Below, one piece after another: positions 24,750 through 36,639 of a DNA stretch of 64,000 bases. Both the position numbers and the translations under genes were made by a program. A model generated the notes under the pieces. That model worked only from the letters and a program-made list of their open reading frames with translations. It was not told the DNA's origin and searched no databases. The first letter of the stretch is position 1; each line of letters opens with the position of its first letter. The stretch covers positions 3,766,001-3,830,000 of the forward strand of contig JANUWF010001217.1 in NCBI GenBank assembly GCA_026120185.1. The letters run 5' to 3'. The DNA comes from Voacanga thouarsii. Taxonomy: Eukaryota; Streptophyta; Magnoliopsida; Gentianales; Apocynaceae.

Positions 24750-26571
24750 TGTTAGGATTATACCCTAGAATCAATTATTTGTACAATGTATTTTGCACAC
24801 TTAATCAATAAAAATGTATTTTTTATCTTTCAGTTTCTTTGTTTCATATGTGTATGTTTATAAAACTGAATGATAAAGCCCTTAGTACAATATATAATGT
24901 TAATAAAATCATGATACATATTATGATATTAGATTCATACTACACTATATAGTACTTATGCTTAAACTGTTCCTAATTATAGTATTAATAAGATAGAAAA
25001 TCATTAATGCACAAAGACCGACACGGGTTATACTTCTTGATTAGATCAAGCGGTGGTTCTCACATCCGTGAGTATTGTAACACTCAAAGTTAACACGTCG
25101 ATACTTATTATTTGAATAAGTTCATTGGATAACATATCTATAAAATAATCACATAAATAACTATTTAATACTAATGAGAGAATCTCATTATAGCAAATGT
25201 GCAAGTATCCTTAGATTTGAAATCTCCAAGTTATTTTGATTCCAATCTTTAGAGTCTTATTAAGGACCGTTTATATGATGGATATTAGATACAATGTAGA
25301 GTAAACGAATATAGTTTAGATGGTCAATACAGAATTCATTACTCTTAATAGTACGGGCGTATATCTCATGGCCATTTGTACTGACTAAAACCACTAGTTG
25401 ACATTTTCTGATCATCTTTCAAGTATCTAGCATGAATGCTAACAAACACCTTTAGTTCCTTTTGGATATCCAACGAAATAGAACAATTCTGATCTCTGTT
25501 AGGATTATGCACTAGAAGGAATCATTTGTACAATGTATTTTACACACTTAATCAATAAAAAAGGTTTTTTTTTAATCTTTTAGTTTCTTTGTTTTATATG
25601 TGTATGTATATAAAACTGAATGATAAAGCCCTAAACACAATATATAGTATTAAGAAAATTATGATAGATACCATGATGTAAGATTCCTACTACACTGTGT
25701 AGTACTTGTGCTTAAAATATCCCTAGTCATAATATTAATGAGATAGAATATTATTTATGCACAAAGACTAGTACGTGTTATATTTCTTAATTAGATCAAA
25801 TGGTAGTTTTCACATCTGGTAGTATTGTGATAGTCAAAGTTAACACGTCGATATTTTTTATTTGAATAAGTTCATTGGATGAATTACCTATGAGAGAATT
25901 ATATGAATAACTATTTAATGCCAATGACAGAATCTCATTATAACAAATGTGTAAGTATATTTAGACTTGGAATCTCCAAATGTTCTTGTACTTGTGCTTA
26001 AACTATCATTAACCATAGTATTAATGAGATAGAACATTATTAATGTATAAAACTTAGCACGTATTATATTTCTTGATTAGATTAAGTGGTAGTTTTCACA
26101 TCCGTGAGTATTGTGATAGTCAAAGTTAACACATCGATATTTTGTTACTTGAACAAGTTCATTAGATGACTTACCTATAAGATAATCACATGGATAACTA
26201 TTTAATACTAGTTATAGAATCTCATTATAGTAAATGTGTAAATATCCTTAGACTTGATATCTCCAAGGTACTTTAATTCTAATATTTGGAGTCTTATCAA
26301 GGATCACTTATGAGATAGATATTAGGTACAACGTAAAGTAAATGAATATAGTTGAAAAGATCAATAAAGGATTTATCATTTCGAATATTAGGGACGTATA
26401 TCTCGCGGTTACTTATAGGGAATCATTACTCAAGAAGTTCTTAGCAAGGTAACTATGCATTGTTAATAGTTCCAAATATTACACATGTTGAGTAGTAAAT
26501 TTTGGAACAAGTACTAATAAATTTGAGTTAGAATTAATTATATTTTAGAGAGAGTTAACACTAATTCGATT
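24750..26571 (+). mobile_element. Rearranged LTR-A fragments (three partial copies) with a duplicated pol piece
   Basis: LTR-A is the family whose reference LTR lies at 37226-38958 on the minus strand. Here it is in plus orientation. Fragment 1 (24750-25387) starts TGTTAGGATTATACCC. At 25391-25496 a 107-bp piece of the minus-strand copia pol (same as 24644-24749) recurs, followed by fragment 2 from 25497. The two unit starts are exactly 747 bases apart. Fragment 2 is broken at about 25985 and the LTR resumes about 285 bases earlier in its own sequence, giving fragment 3, which runs to 26571. At that point a gypsy-like element interrupts it, and LTR-A continues at 31827. Landmarks in each copy are caaagttaacac, gaatctcattatag and cgtatatctc. 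Confidence 0.75.
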
Positions 26572-27998
26572 GATACGGCTAAAAATTATTTATTTCTTAA
26601 TTATTTGAGATTGTTCTGTGATATATTTGATGTAATAACTAGTCATATCCCTTCATATTTGATATTTTATTTTTGGAAAGGTATTTTGATATTTTTATGC
26701 AGAATAAATCAACAAAAAAGGAAAAAATTGATGTTGCAACAGTGCACGACTAGCGCCTGCTGTGCACAGCACAATAGGTGCCAGTCTTTTACTAGGAAAA
26801 CGAGGCTCACACAGAGGCATAGTCGGCATTGGCTCAGAGGCATTTGTGACACCAACTGTGTGCCTATTTAAGGTGGCGGGTTTTCTTTTCTAAGCAAATT
26901 TTGATAATTTCAGTTGAATTCTTTTGGGAACTCTTTTAATTACAGGAAAGGACACTTGTAGGTACTTTTTGGTAACTTAAACTCCTATAAATACAAGAGA
27001 ATAACATTGTATAAGGGAGAGTTCTAATTCTTAAGTTTTCATTGTAATATTTTATAGAACTCCTAGAGAAACACTAAGATTTAGAAGGATTAAAGAGAAT
27101 TATTGAAGAAGAATAGGAGGTTGCTTAAGAAGGTTTTAAGGAAGATGAATACTGCTTATTTGTCTATGAGTGGTTTTTTTTTTTCTTCTTTTTAATTTAT
27201 TAATAATTTGAGATTAATGTTTTAATTGTCTTTAGAGAATATTCTTTTGGATTCATAATTTTGTATTGATTTCAGTTCGTTGATCAATTAATTATTGTTC
27301 TTGTTATTTGATTACTTGATTTAATTAAGAAATTAATTGATTGATTCTTCTTGTTGACTTACTTGCAAAAAAGGTTGATAGTGGTTTTAATTTAATTAAT
27401 TTCATATTTATTATTTCTTGACTTGCTTGCAAAAAGGGGTTAATTGTAAAAAACTTGAGTAATCAAATATTAGTTGATAATTGCTAGAATATAGAGTCAT
27501 TAGCTAATTTTATCCTTTAAATCGTATAAAATATATTGATTTATGTATGATTGATTTTAGTGCATTTTTTGGGTAAATTGGTTGAGAAACAAAGTGCGTC
27601 TACTTTAATCCTTTATGATGCCAAAATAATAATTAGTTGAAAGAATAGCTAGTCATTCATTATTGTGTATTCAAGGATTTCTATCTATTTATATGTCTTT
27701 TCTCCTTATTCTAATCCCTTAATTATCCTTGTGACTTTTCTTGTGTAATTTGACATTTTCTCTAGTATTAGGTTAGTATTTTATTTATCTCTTCTTATTT
27801 TATTGGTTAAACAATAAAGGATTTAAGTAAAATAAGGTGGGAGTCTAAATTCTTGTGAATTCGATACTCACTATTTCTTACACTATATGATGGGTATACT
27901 TACATGTATGTGTGGTTTTAGTGATTGACATTTTAATTAAGGCTTGATTAATTGTGAACTTTATTGATAATATTTTCTACACTAAAAAATACGCATCA
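26572..27998 (+). repeat. 5' LTR of the gypsy-like element
   Basis: It starts TGATACGGC and ends CGCATCA. It aligns over its length with 30417-31826. Landmarks shared by both are gttgttctgtgata, aactcctataaatacaagag and gatgggtatact. The cctataaatacaag run near 26985 is a candidate TATA region for the element transcript. Confidence 0.85.
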
Positions 27999-28950
27999 AG
28001 TTTTTACTACTATTGTCGGGGATGGACACTATCAAAAACACCTGAGTCTTATTAATTTAGTCTTTGTAAATATCACTAACTTTTATTTTTAGGAACTTTG
28101 TGTATATTTATGTTTTTTTTAGTGTATGATTTTGTTTTTGATTTGTTTGAATTTTTCTTCCTATTTTTAATTTTCTTTTCTATTTGATTTTTGTTTTTCT
28201 TGTTGAATGCGAGGTTGACATTATCATGGATAATCATTCTTGGAGAAGTACATGGCATTGGACATAAGATCAAATAAGCTACAATGATGATAGATTGGTA
28301 CAATTACAAGCTCATATTGATGTTTTGAGTGAGATGTCATTTGAAGTATTAATAAATTCCTTTGTTAACAATGTCAATACTTCAATTAAGGGGTACAAAG
28401 AATTATCCCAACGAATGAGCTCTAAAAGAATACAACTAGCAAAGTTGATTGATGAAATATGTAATAGGGAATTAAAAAACGCAGAAAAATAGGATACCTC
28501 TCAATTCATGGAGCCTACTGATGCAATTGATAATGTGTTGAGTTAGGTTTTTTTTATCCTATCTTTGAGAACTCAAATGTTAAGTTTAAAGGGAAATTTT
28601 AATTGTGAAAATTCTTTTGAAGGGTTAGTTGGTGATTTCAATGCTGATACATTCGTCTACCATGTGCATTCATATGTTGAAAAAAACATTTGTGTGTCTA
28701 ACGGAATGCTAATGATTGAGGCTTATATGGCTTGCTTTGCTAAGAAAAATCATTGTCATGAACATTACCTTTTTCAAAAACCTTTATTCTTTCTACATTC
28801 ATCATGTCTATTTTCTACTTTAAGCTTTAATTTTTTTTTTTTTTACAAAGATTTGATAAAGAAGCATAATGAGAGGAAAGAGTTTGTATCTTTGTTTTAT
28901 GTTTGATTTTGTTAGGTGTCTTTTTTCCCTTAGTAATAAGGAGCCTATAT

Positions 28951-29262
28951 CCCAGTTTAAGTATGGGGGAGTGAGTCATTATGTTTATTCATGGAGCTTT
29001 ATTAGTCTTTTTTGTATTTTATTTTGGTTATTATTTTCTTTGTTCTTTTATGAGTGTTTAGTTTTGCTAGTTTGAATAAAGATTTCTTGAACAAGCTTTT
29101 TTATTCTTCTCCAAATTTTAATATTTATTGGAGTATTATTACACTTGGGGAGTATTGCTTAACTTTCTACTTTCTTTATAATTTTTTGTCTATTTGAATA
29201 TGCTTTCTTGTATTAATTTTGGGCCAATAAGGATATTGTCCAATTTAAGTGTGGAGGAGTGG
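28951..29262 (+). repeat. Two internal polypurine-tract-like motifs, 289 bp apart
   Basis: The motif tttaagtatgggggagtg (28956-28973) with an upstream aataaggagcctatatccc recurs as tttaagtgtggaggagtg (29244-29261) with upstream aataaggatattgtcc. Both resemble the terminal polypurine tract at 30397-30416. They suggest that the interior arose by duplication of the element 3' end. Confidence 0.55.
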
Positions 29263-30416
29263 TTTGATGATATTATTTGTCCAAATTTTTATCAATCACT
29301 TTGCTTTTTTCTTGGTATTGAGCTATTTTGAAAAAAATTTGAAATTTGAAAATAATTTTGTTGCAATGTCCTCGATAATTTTGAAAATTCGACAAATTTG
29401 AAAATTTAGAAATTATAAAGCTAAATTGAGCTTATTTGTCTATAATGAAGTTATGATTTTCTTTTTAACTTTGGACATATATTTGTCATTCATTATGGTT
29501 AGATTTTATAAAAAAAAGTAACTTCTGCATTAAATTGGATTTTGTTAAGTCTTGAGAATTTAAATTAACCGTAGTTATATTTGATATTTGAATTTTGTTT
29601 TATTCTTTCAATTTAAATATGGATAATATGATGAAATATGAGAAGAGTTATTGATTAATCCTTACATTATAGATTTAAAGTTTGCTTAACTTTGAGTTGT
29701 GAATAAGGAATGTGAGGAATTTAAAAAAAAAAAATTGAGTGAAAAGAAAAAAATGTGAGTTGAAAAAATTTGCTTCCATTTTTTGAGAAAAAAATTAAAA
29801 AAAAAAGGACCTTTTTACTGAAAAGGGGATTAATATGGAGAGAAGTAGGAAGTATTATTCGGTGTACTTTCTCGAGACTATCCCGAAGGCAAAAAGACAA
29901 AAGGACAAGAAAAAAGAAATACTGAAAAAATGATGATGACTATAAGAGGGCCAATACAGTACGTGAAGAAAAATCCATTAACTTGAAGCTATTAATTCCC
30001 TAAGTCAAAGAAAAGAAAAAAAAAAGGAGTGGAGTGTTTTCTTATTTCACTAACTTGAGTTGTGTAAATTTGAGTTTATAATGTTAGAATTGGTCAAATG
30101 GCTTGACTTGTATGATTTATATTATCTATATTTTTGCTTGAGGAGTAGGATAGTTTATTATACTAGATATAAGCTTATTTAACTTAACTTTGATGGCCTT
30201 GGGATTGTTTGATTTAATACATGAGTTTATAAGGTTTTTAAAGGGTTGAGTAAATGACGAGTTTATATTTAAAGTTGGAAGTAGATTATTGCTTTATTAT
30301 GGATGAATTTGCTAAGGAAAAATATGATGAATTGATTTGACTTGTTCATAAGCTATTGCTTAAGTGTTTTAATTCTTGTTTGCTTGAGGACAAGCAAAAA
30401 TTCAAGTATGAGGGAA

Positions 30417-31826
30417 TGTAATAGGGACTAAAATCATAATTGATTTATTAATTATTTGAAGTTGTTCTGTGATACATTTGATATAATAACTAGTTATATT
30501 CCTTCATATTTGATATTATATCTTTGGAAAGGTATTTTGGTTTTTTTAATACAGAATAAATTAAGAAAAAGGTAAAAATCGACGCTGCAACAGAGCATGA
30601 CTGACATAGCACAGCATGCGCCAGCCCTTCACTGGGAAAACGGGGTTGGCACAACCAGCTCCGACTGTGTGCCGATTTAAGGCGGCAAGTTTCCTTTTCC
30701 AAGTAGATTTTGACAATTTCAATTGAATTCTTTTAGGAATGCTTTCAACCACAGGAAAGGACTCTTATAGGCACTTTTGGCAACATAAACTCCTATAAAT
30801 ACAAGAGGGTAATATTGTACAAGGAAGAGTTCTAGTTCATGAATTTTCATTATAATATTTTATAGAACTCCTAGAGAAAAATCAAGATTTAGGAAGATCA
30901 AGGAGAATTCTTTAAGAAGAAGAGGAAGTTACCCAAGAAGGTTTCAAGGAAGAAGAAGAATGTTTACTTTTCTATGAGTGGTTTTTTTTTTCTCTTCTTT
31001 TTAATTTATTGACAATTTGAGATTAATATTTTAATTGTCTTTAGAGGATATTCTTTTGGATTCATGATTTTGTATTGATTTTAATTCGTTGATCAATTGA
31101 TTATTGTTCTTGGTATTTAATTACTTGTTTTAATTAAGGAATTAATTGGTTGATTTTTCTTATTGATTTGCTTGCAAAAGAGGTTGATAGTGGTTTTAAT
31201 TTAATTAATTTTATATTTATTATCTCTTAACTTGCTTGCAAAATGGATTAATTGTAAAGAACTTGAGTAATCAAAGATTAGTTAATAATTGCTAGAATAT
31301 AGAATCATTAGCTAATTTCATACTTTAAATCACCTAGAATATAGGGATTTATGTAACGATTAATTTTAATACATCTTTTGAGTAGATTGGTTGAGATAGA
31401 ATTTTTTTCACTGATTTAATTAGAATGTACTTTAATCCTTCATAATATCAAAATAATAATAAATTGAGAGAATGGTTAGTTAATCATTATTGTGTATTTA
31501 AGAATTTCTATCTATTTACTTGTCTTTTTTCCTTGTATTCACTATTTGATTATCCTTGTGACTTTTCTTGTATAACTTGACTTTTTCTTTAGTATATTAG
31601 GTTAGTGTTTTATTTATCTCTTTTTATTTTATTGGTTAAATAATAAAGGTTTAGATAAAGTAAGATAAGAGTCTAAGTTCTCGTGAACTCAATACTTGTT
31701 ATTCTCTATACTATATGATGGGTATACTTGCCTGTGTGTATGGTTTTAGTGATTATCATTTTAATTAAAACTTGATTGATTGTAGACTTTGTTGATAATA
31801 TTTTCTACACTAAAAAACACGCATAA
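30417..31826 (+). repeat. 3' LTR of the gypsy-like element
   Basis: It starts TGTAATAGGGAC directly after the purine-rich agtatgagggaa and ends near cacgcataa. It differs from the 5' LTR at scattered positions and small indels, so the insertion is old. Confidence 0.85.
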
Positions 31827-32405
31827 TCTATACTCTAAACCAAATGAGATATAATATTATAAAAAGAGTTTATTACTCTGATATTTTACTATTTAAGTGT
31901 TCATGTCAAGCTACTTGATTTTCTGAAATTTTAGATGGTCATGATATATTACTATATGCCGCTCATAATTTGCCAAATATGAATTTATTAATTAAAAAAA
32001 TAATAAATTTATCCTAAATTAATTCTAATTATTAAAGATTGTTAATTCTGTAGTGCTTAGAATTTATTCATATTTTGCTACTAATGTGCTAGAAAACCTA
32101 ATTAGTCACACATAATAAAAGAATTGGTACTCAAGATATTATATGATAATATTATGAGATTAAATTGTGAGAAGAAATAGTTATTATGGACTAATTATAA
32201 AGTATTATAATTAATTATGTGAAATTATAATTATTTAAAAGCCTTGTAGTCGAATTATAAGCTTGTTATAATTCGAGGGCCTAATTATAATTTTTGAAAT
32301 TAAGGCCCATACTGGAAAAAAGAAAATAGGGCCCTTTCTATTTATTTCCTCGAAAGATTAGAAACTATATACAGAGTATAAGAAAACATATATATATAAT
32401 GTCAT
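31827..32405 (+). mobile_element. LTR-A fragment, continuation after the gypsy insertion
   Basis: The segment tctatactctaaaccaaatg resumes the LTR-A sequence where 26571 left off. It continues with tgttcatgtcaagc, gatggtcatgatatatt and a region of attataatt repeats, all present in reverse complement at 37800-38200. The end near 32.4 kb is not sharply defined. Confidence 0.7.
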
Positions 32406-32408
32406 TTT

Positions 32409-32960
32409 TCATATGAAAAATATTGAGAATAGTTTTCCTTCGTTGTTCTTCAGAAGTTTGTTCCAAGATTCTTTTCTCTCCAAAACAATCTCAGCCGCTA
32501 TAAGATTATACTGACTAGTATTGGTTTCCTTGTGCCGTTCTTGAGTGAATTCTTCGTATGGATTTCTATTAGATGTGTTCATATCTTTTGAAAGCAGCAA
32601 TCATTTTAAGCATGTACTTTTTGATTGATATTCCCTCAACTATCCTGGTATTCATGATTATCTTAAGAGCTTCCTACGTTATAGGCCAAGTCTTGTTAGT
32701 GAGCATCTCCCTTAGAAAGCAGTCTATAACTTAAGCAACGGGCTTGTTCTCTATTTGGATTGGAGAACATTAGACATGGACGCTAATATATAGCATCAAG
32801 CTATTTTATCAGTTTTTTTTGCTCGCCTTCTCAGTCTCATTCCTTTTCGTAGTGAAATTTTTTCCAATCTCGATATAGGGGTCTGCAAAAACATACTTGT
32901 ATTCTTTAGCTATGAGTACTATGTTCAAATTCCTTTTCTAGTCTACATAGTTTTGTCCAA
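32409..32960 (-). pseudogene. Copia gag fragment (family of the 56-kb element)
   Basis: On the minus strand the segment near 32590-32700 reads EALKIIMNTRIVEGISIKKY and continues MLKMIAAFKR. It is a clear counterpart of the gag of the copia element at 59500-60250 (EALQTIINTKMVEGVSV). Upstream of it, near 32780, ASMSNVLQSK matches AFMSNVLQSK of that gag. Frames are broken. Orientation and family fit copia relic 2, so this is probably its 5' part, separated by about 7.6 kb of later insertions. Confidence 0.65.
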
Positions 32961-33846
32961 TTAACTGATGAATGCTTAAAATGTGCATATTATTTATCTT
33001 ATTATTGTGAATAGTTCTTAGATAGATGAGTAATCATTCTTCTATTTTCATCTCGTTTTGTATAGAATATTTAGAGTGAAGATTTGGTGAAGAAATAAGG
33101 TGAAAACTACCAAAGGAGCTAAAAAAGAGGAAGTATGCGGTGCCGCACAAGCCAAGATGACTGGTGCCATTCAGTTTCAGATGCTTCAAAGGTTCAAACT
33201 TTAGAGGATTAGTGGTGCCATTTAGATCAACATAACTAGTGTCATTTATCATCTGGAATTAGAAAAAAATAGTATAAATGGCACTGGTAAAGCAAACATA
33301 GGTGGCAACACTCAACTTCGCAGAACAATCCTTGTTTTGCAACTTTGAGGGTTTTAAAGAGAAAAATATAAACACTCTATTATAAACACTTAGGGCATTA
33401 TTTCCTAGAAAGAAACCCTTGGACAACCCTTAAAAAACACCAAGGGATGTCACCAAAGAAGGATCAAGATTACCTTTGAAGAGGAGAAGAGCATTTTCAA
33501 GGAGGTTACAAGGAAGAAAGGGGGCACATTTATCCATGATTTTTTCTCCATCTCTTTTTGAAATCTTATTTTATAAATGTTAAGCTATATTGATTTAAAT
33601 TGTAATTAAACGGATGAACCCTTATTATATTTTGTATTGGATACTTTTTTAGTTTAATTGAAGCATATTTTGGTAGTTAATTGTTTCGTTATATTGTGTG
33701 GATTGATTGGTTTGGGCGTACTCGCTTCCATTGATTTCGAGAGATATAGTTAAGAGTTGGGTATCAAATTGATTGATCTACTAAATTCATTTTCTCTTGA
33801 TGAATTTGAGAGAGGATTTGTGGGGGGAAAGAATAATATATATAAA
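32961..33846. other. Unassigned repeat-like sequence, possibly an old gypsy LTR
   Basis: The layout resembles the second half of the gypsy-like LTR at 26572-27998: a variable GC-richer part with ggtgcc repeats, aaggaggttacaaggaagaa, then atatttgtattgg-like text followed by a gattgat-rich tail. Similarity is weak, and no ends were found. Confidence 0.25.
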
Positions 33847-34057
33847 GGCAAAGTGGAAGGCTTCGTTGCTAAATATTTTTATTTTGGTGGTTGGTCCTTT
33901 TTCTTTATTTTTAAAATTTTTAAAACCTCCATAAATTTTTGTGCAAATTATTTAGTCATTTTAACCCAATTCTGGCAAGTCAACACAGCTTATTTTCAGC
34001 TTAGCAAAAATAATATGGGATATTTTTTATATTTAACTTTTGTTATTCTTGCCATTT
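33847..34057 (+). repeat. Left ~210-bp inverted arm of the proposed MULE
   Basis: It is the reverse complement of 46780-46999 with about one difference per five to eight bases. The outer end is ggcaaagtgg against gataaattgg in the other arm. Confidence 0.65.
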
Positions 34058-34189
34058 TTTTTTGTAAGTATTTATTCCCCCAAGTTAAATGTCCTAAACA
34101 GAAATATGCATTTTGGAATCCAAAATCCCCTTTTGTTCTCCTTCTTATCCCATAGTAGAACCCTAGATCTGATAAAAATAAACATCTAA

Positions 34190-34570
34190 GGCTACATCGT
34201 ACAATGCTAAGAAGGAAATTCAAGCTATACGAGTTCAAGGTACAATAAGAGAAATTGATTTTCAAAGAACCCACGAGTAGAATGCTATTGTCGCGTCGCA
34301 ACTTTGACTCAAATTTCATTGACTGATAAAAATCCAGGAAGGCGATTTGTAGCATGTGAAAATATGTAGGTGAGTGAAAAATTTGCAATGAATATGTCAA
34401 CTATGTTCAAAGATTGAAAAACTATTTGTTTTTTTTTTCTCTATTTTCAAGTTGTAAAGAAATATAAATTAGTTTTTTGGGATGATCTTTCCATATGCGA
34501 AAGATCTAAGATTGTCATACCTGGTTTGTTGTAGAGGATTAGGAAGATAGAAGTAGAAAGGACATTATTT
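34190..34570 (+). pseudogene. GRF-type zinc-finger gene fragment
   Basis: At 34283-34366 the plus strand reads CYCRVATLTQISLTDKN followed by PGRRFVAC, the GRF zinc-finger pattern (C-x-C/H ... NPGRxFxxC). In GRF proteins this finger binds DNA or RNA. A stop and a donor-like gtgagt follow. About 100 bases further, at 34475-34533, a second block FWDDLSICERSKIVIPGLL matches the usual continuation of short plant GRF proteins (a tryptophan-acidic motif, then cysteine and an IPGLL segment), again followed by a stop. Exon-intron-exon structure with two stops suggests a decayed gene copy. It lies just inside the left arm of the proposed MULE, so it may have been captured by it. Confidence 0.65.
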
Positions 34571-35214
34571 TAGAGGGGAAAAATGGCATTTGGATTGCTC
34601 TCATTCTGTCGTGGTTCTTAGTGATGGTCATATGGCTGGACAAAAAATAGTCATTGCCATGTTTTGCTATTAATGTAAATCTCATTGTTTTGAAAAGGAA
34701 AGGAAATGTGTAGGCAGAGCTTTTTAATAGAATATGTTATGTTTTATTATTGATGTTAGGTAGTGGATGAAGGAATCAACTCTAGGTATTAGATTATTGA
34801 TGTAGTAGTAGAAAAGTTATGAAGCCATTTCCTGCATGTTTGGCTTGTTGTGTCTTTTGGATGACTTATGACTTTAATTGTACTACTCAAAGTTTATATA
34901 GTAAGTTTATCTTCTAGATCACTTAAATGGTTGATGTCCTATAGGTCTTATCCATTGATTACATAATAAGTTCAACTAAAAATTTGTTAGAAGTTCTTGC
35001 TATTCCATATTATTTTGGCATACTGGTAATTTACTTATAAAACAAGGGTGTGTGTGTGTCTAACCTACTTCAAAGGCAGAAAATTGCCACCCAAAAAATG
35101 AAGGAGGGATGAACATCATTAATTGCCTGAATATTGATACAAAAATCCAGACATTATTGCAACTCTTAAACATCATATAAAAAGGACATGAATTGTCCAA
35201 GGAATATGATCATT
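34571..35214. other. No gene seen
   Basis: AT-rich sequence between the GRF fragment and the tandem array, with a (GT) run near 35048-35060. Scattered short frames only. Confidence 0.4.
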
Positions 35215-35465
35215 TCTATTCATACATAATACAATATCCAATTTCTACCTAATGACACACAAAAAAAAAAAACCCCCCACAATTAAACCGTCATCTTTTC
35301 CTTATTCATACACAACCGAATAATATCCATTTTCTAGAATTGACAACAAAAAAAAAACGCAATATTAGAAGGCTATCTTTTCCCCCTTCATACACAATCG
35401 AACAATATCCACTTTCTAGAATTAACAAAAAAATAACCACCACTAGACCATTATCTTTTCCAACC
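35215..35465. repeat. Tandem repeat, about three units of 81-85 bp
   Basis: Units share ttcatacacaa, a caatatccayttctag run, a poly-A stretch and ggctatcttttcc-like ends. They start near 35217, 35302 and 35384. Confidence 0.75.
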
Positions 35466-35789
35466 AATCTTCAAAACACAACCATGCTATAATATTAACT
35501 ACTATAAAAAACAATTGCAACTAGGACAAAATTCCATTTTGAACACATAATGTAACATACAAAATGAGCCATTTGGGCAACTAGTGTCACAACTGCAACA
35601 CAAAACTCCACCACAATCCATCTAGTTGTGCCTCCTCATAGTATCCAACATATTGACCTTAGGATGCAAGCTTGCACCTTACACAGTACATCTTGCTCTA
35701 TTGCTCCATGCCAGTTGTATCTTGAGGGTCTCTTGACCTTTTATTAGCCCATGATAGATTATCAAACAAACATTTGTCCAACACAAAAC

Positions 35790-36235
35790 CTCTGTTCTGA
35801 AAGTCGGATCGAACCGATCAGTTCAACCGATTGAACCGAAAATTGGGCACTGGTCCAGTCTGACTATATGTTATAAGTCGGCAGCAAGAGAACCGGTCAA
35901 AATTGGTCGAACTGATCAAATATAAACTGGTCAAACCAGTCAAATTTGATTTTTTTTAAAAAAACAAATTTATTCTTATATTTTAAACCTTTTTTGCAAA
36001 TACCTAAGTTATTCTTATTTAAAATCTATTAGTTTTAAAAGACATCTTTTATATTTTTTATTTAGTTTAATTTTTTTGATATATATATAATAACAAATAA
36101 TATTTTTATGTATAAATAATATTTAAAATATTTAATTACATTTTGATTCGACCACGGTTCAACCCGTTCGAACTTGTGAACCATTGAACCTTTTGCTTCA
36201 CCGGTTTGATGACCGATTTGATTTTTAGAACCTTG
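35790..36235. mobile_element. hAT-type MITE, 446 bp
   Basis: It is flanked by a perfect 8-bp direct repeat cacaaaac (35782-35789 and 36236-36243), the target-duplication size of the hAT superfamily. The ends are imperfect inverted repeats: ctctgttctgaaagtcggat on the left against caaggttctaaaaatcaaat read inward from the right. Beyond them are further opposite-sense gaaccg/cggtt motifs of a type widespread in plant genomes. There is no coding capacity, so it must have depended on a transposase elsewhere. Confidence 0.8.
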
Positions 36236-36243
36236 CACAAAAC

Positions 36244-36639
36244 AAAATTTCAATTTAAATTTATTTTTAAAAAAAGAATTCTCTTCAATGCTGAATCAAC
36301 AAAGTGAGTCCCCAAAAATGAAAATGAAATGAAGTATTACCTCTCCCCTATTAACTAGGGCAGTTGGTTCTACTTCTTCATTTTAGGTAGTTTCTTGAAT
36401 TCCACATTCCCAACCTTGGTCTGCCCCAATAACATTGTGGTCTTCATGGGCTGGCAATTACCAATCAGTATTAGATTGGCTCACATTTTCCATACCCTCA
36501 CAAGGCCTAGATTTGAATTTCTTTAAGCCATTTGAGCCATATTAGGCTATTTTTGCATCATTTACAACAGTAGGAGCTTTGCATAATCATTTATTATAGT
36601 CAAGTTAATCATAATCATTTATAAGCATTTTCAACTTCA
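36244..36639. other. Probable further MULE-derived sequence
   Basis: It lies between the MITE and the transposase tail. No clear frame. Orientation and position suggest the 3' non-coding part of the minus-strand MULE transposase gene. Confidence 0.35.

Larger units (their letters stand above)
26572..31826 (+). mobile_element. Non-autonomous Ty3/gypsy-like LTR element (Athila/Tat-type ends)
   Basis: Two LTRs of 1427 and 1410 bases (26572-27998 and 30417-31826) enclose 2.4 kb. Flanks are tcgat (26567-26571) and tctat (31827-31831), a 5-bp target duplication with one mismatch, inside an LTR-A copy. After the first LTR, attgtcggggatgg at 28009-28022 fits a decayed gypsy primer-binding site of the ggcgccgttgtcgggga type. 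Before the second LTR, gaggacaagcaaaaattcaa is the typical 3' end of Athila/Tat-group elements. No protease, RT or integrase motif is visible. Short frames at 28295-28492 and 28565-28906 are unrecognised and may be gag scraps. It would have needed another element for its movement. Confidence 0.82.
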
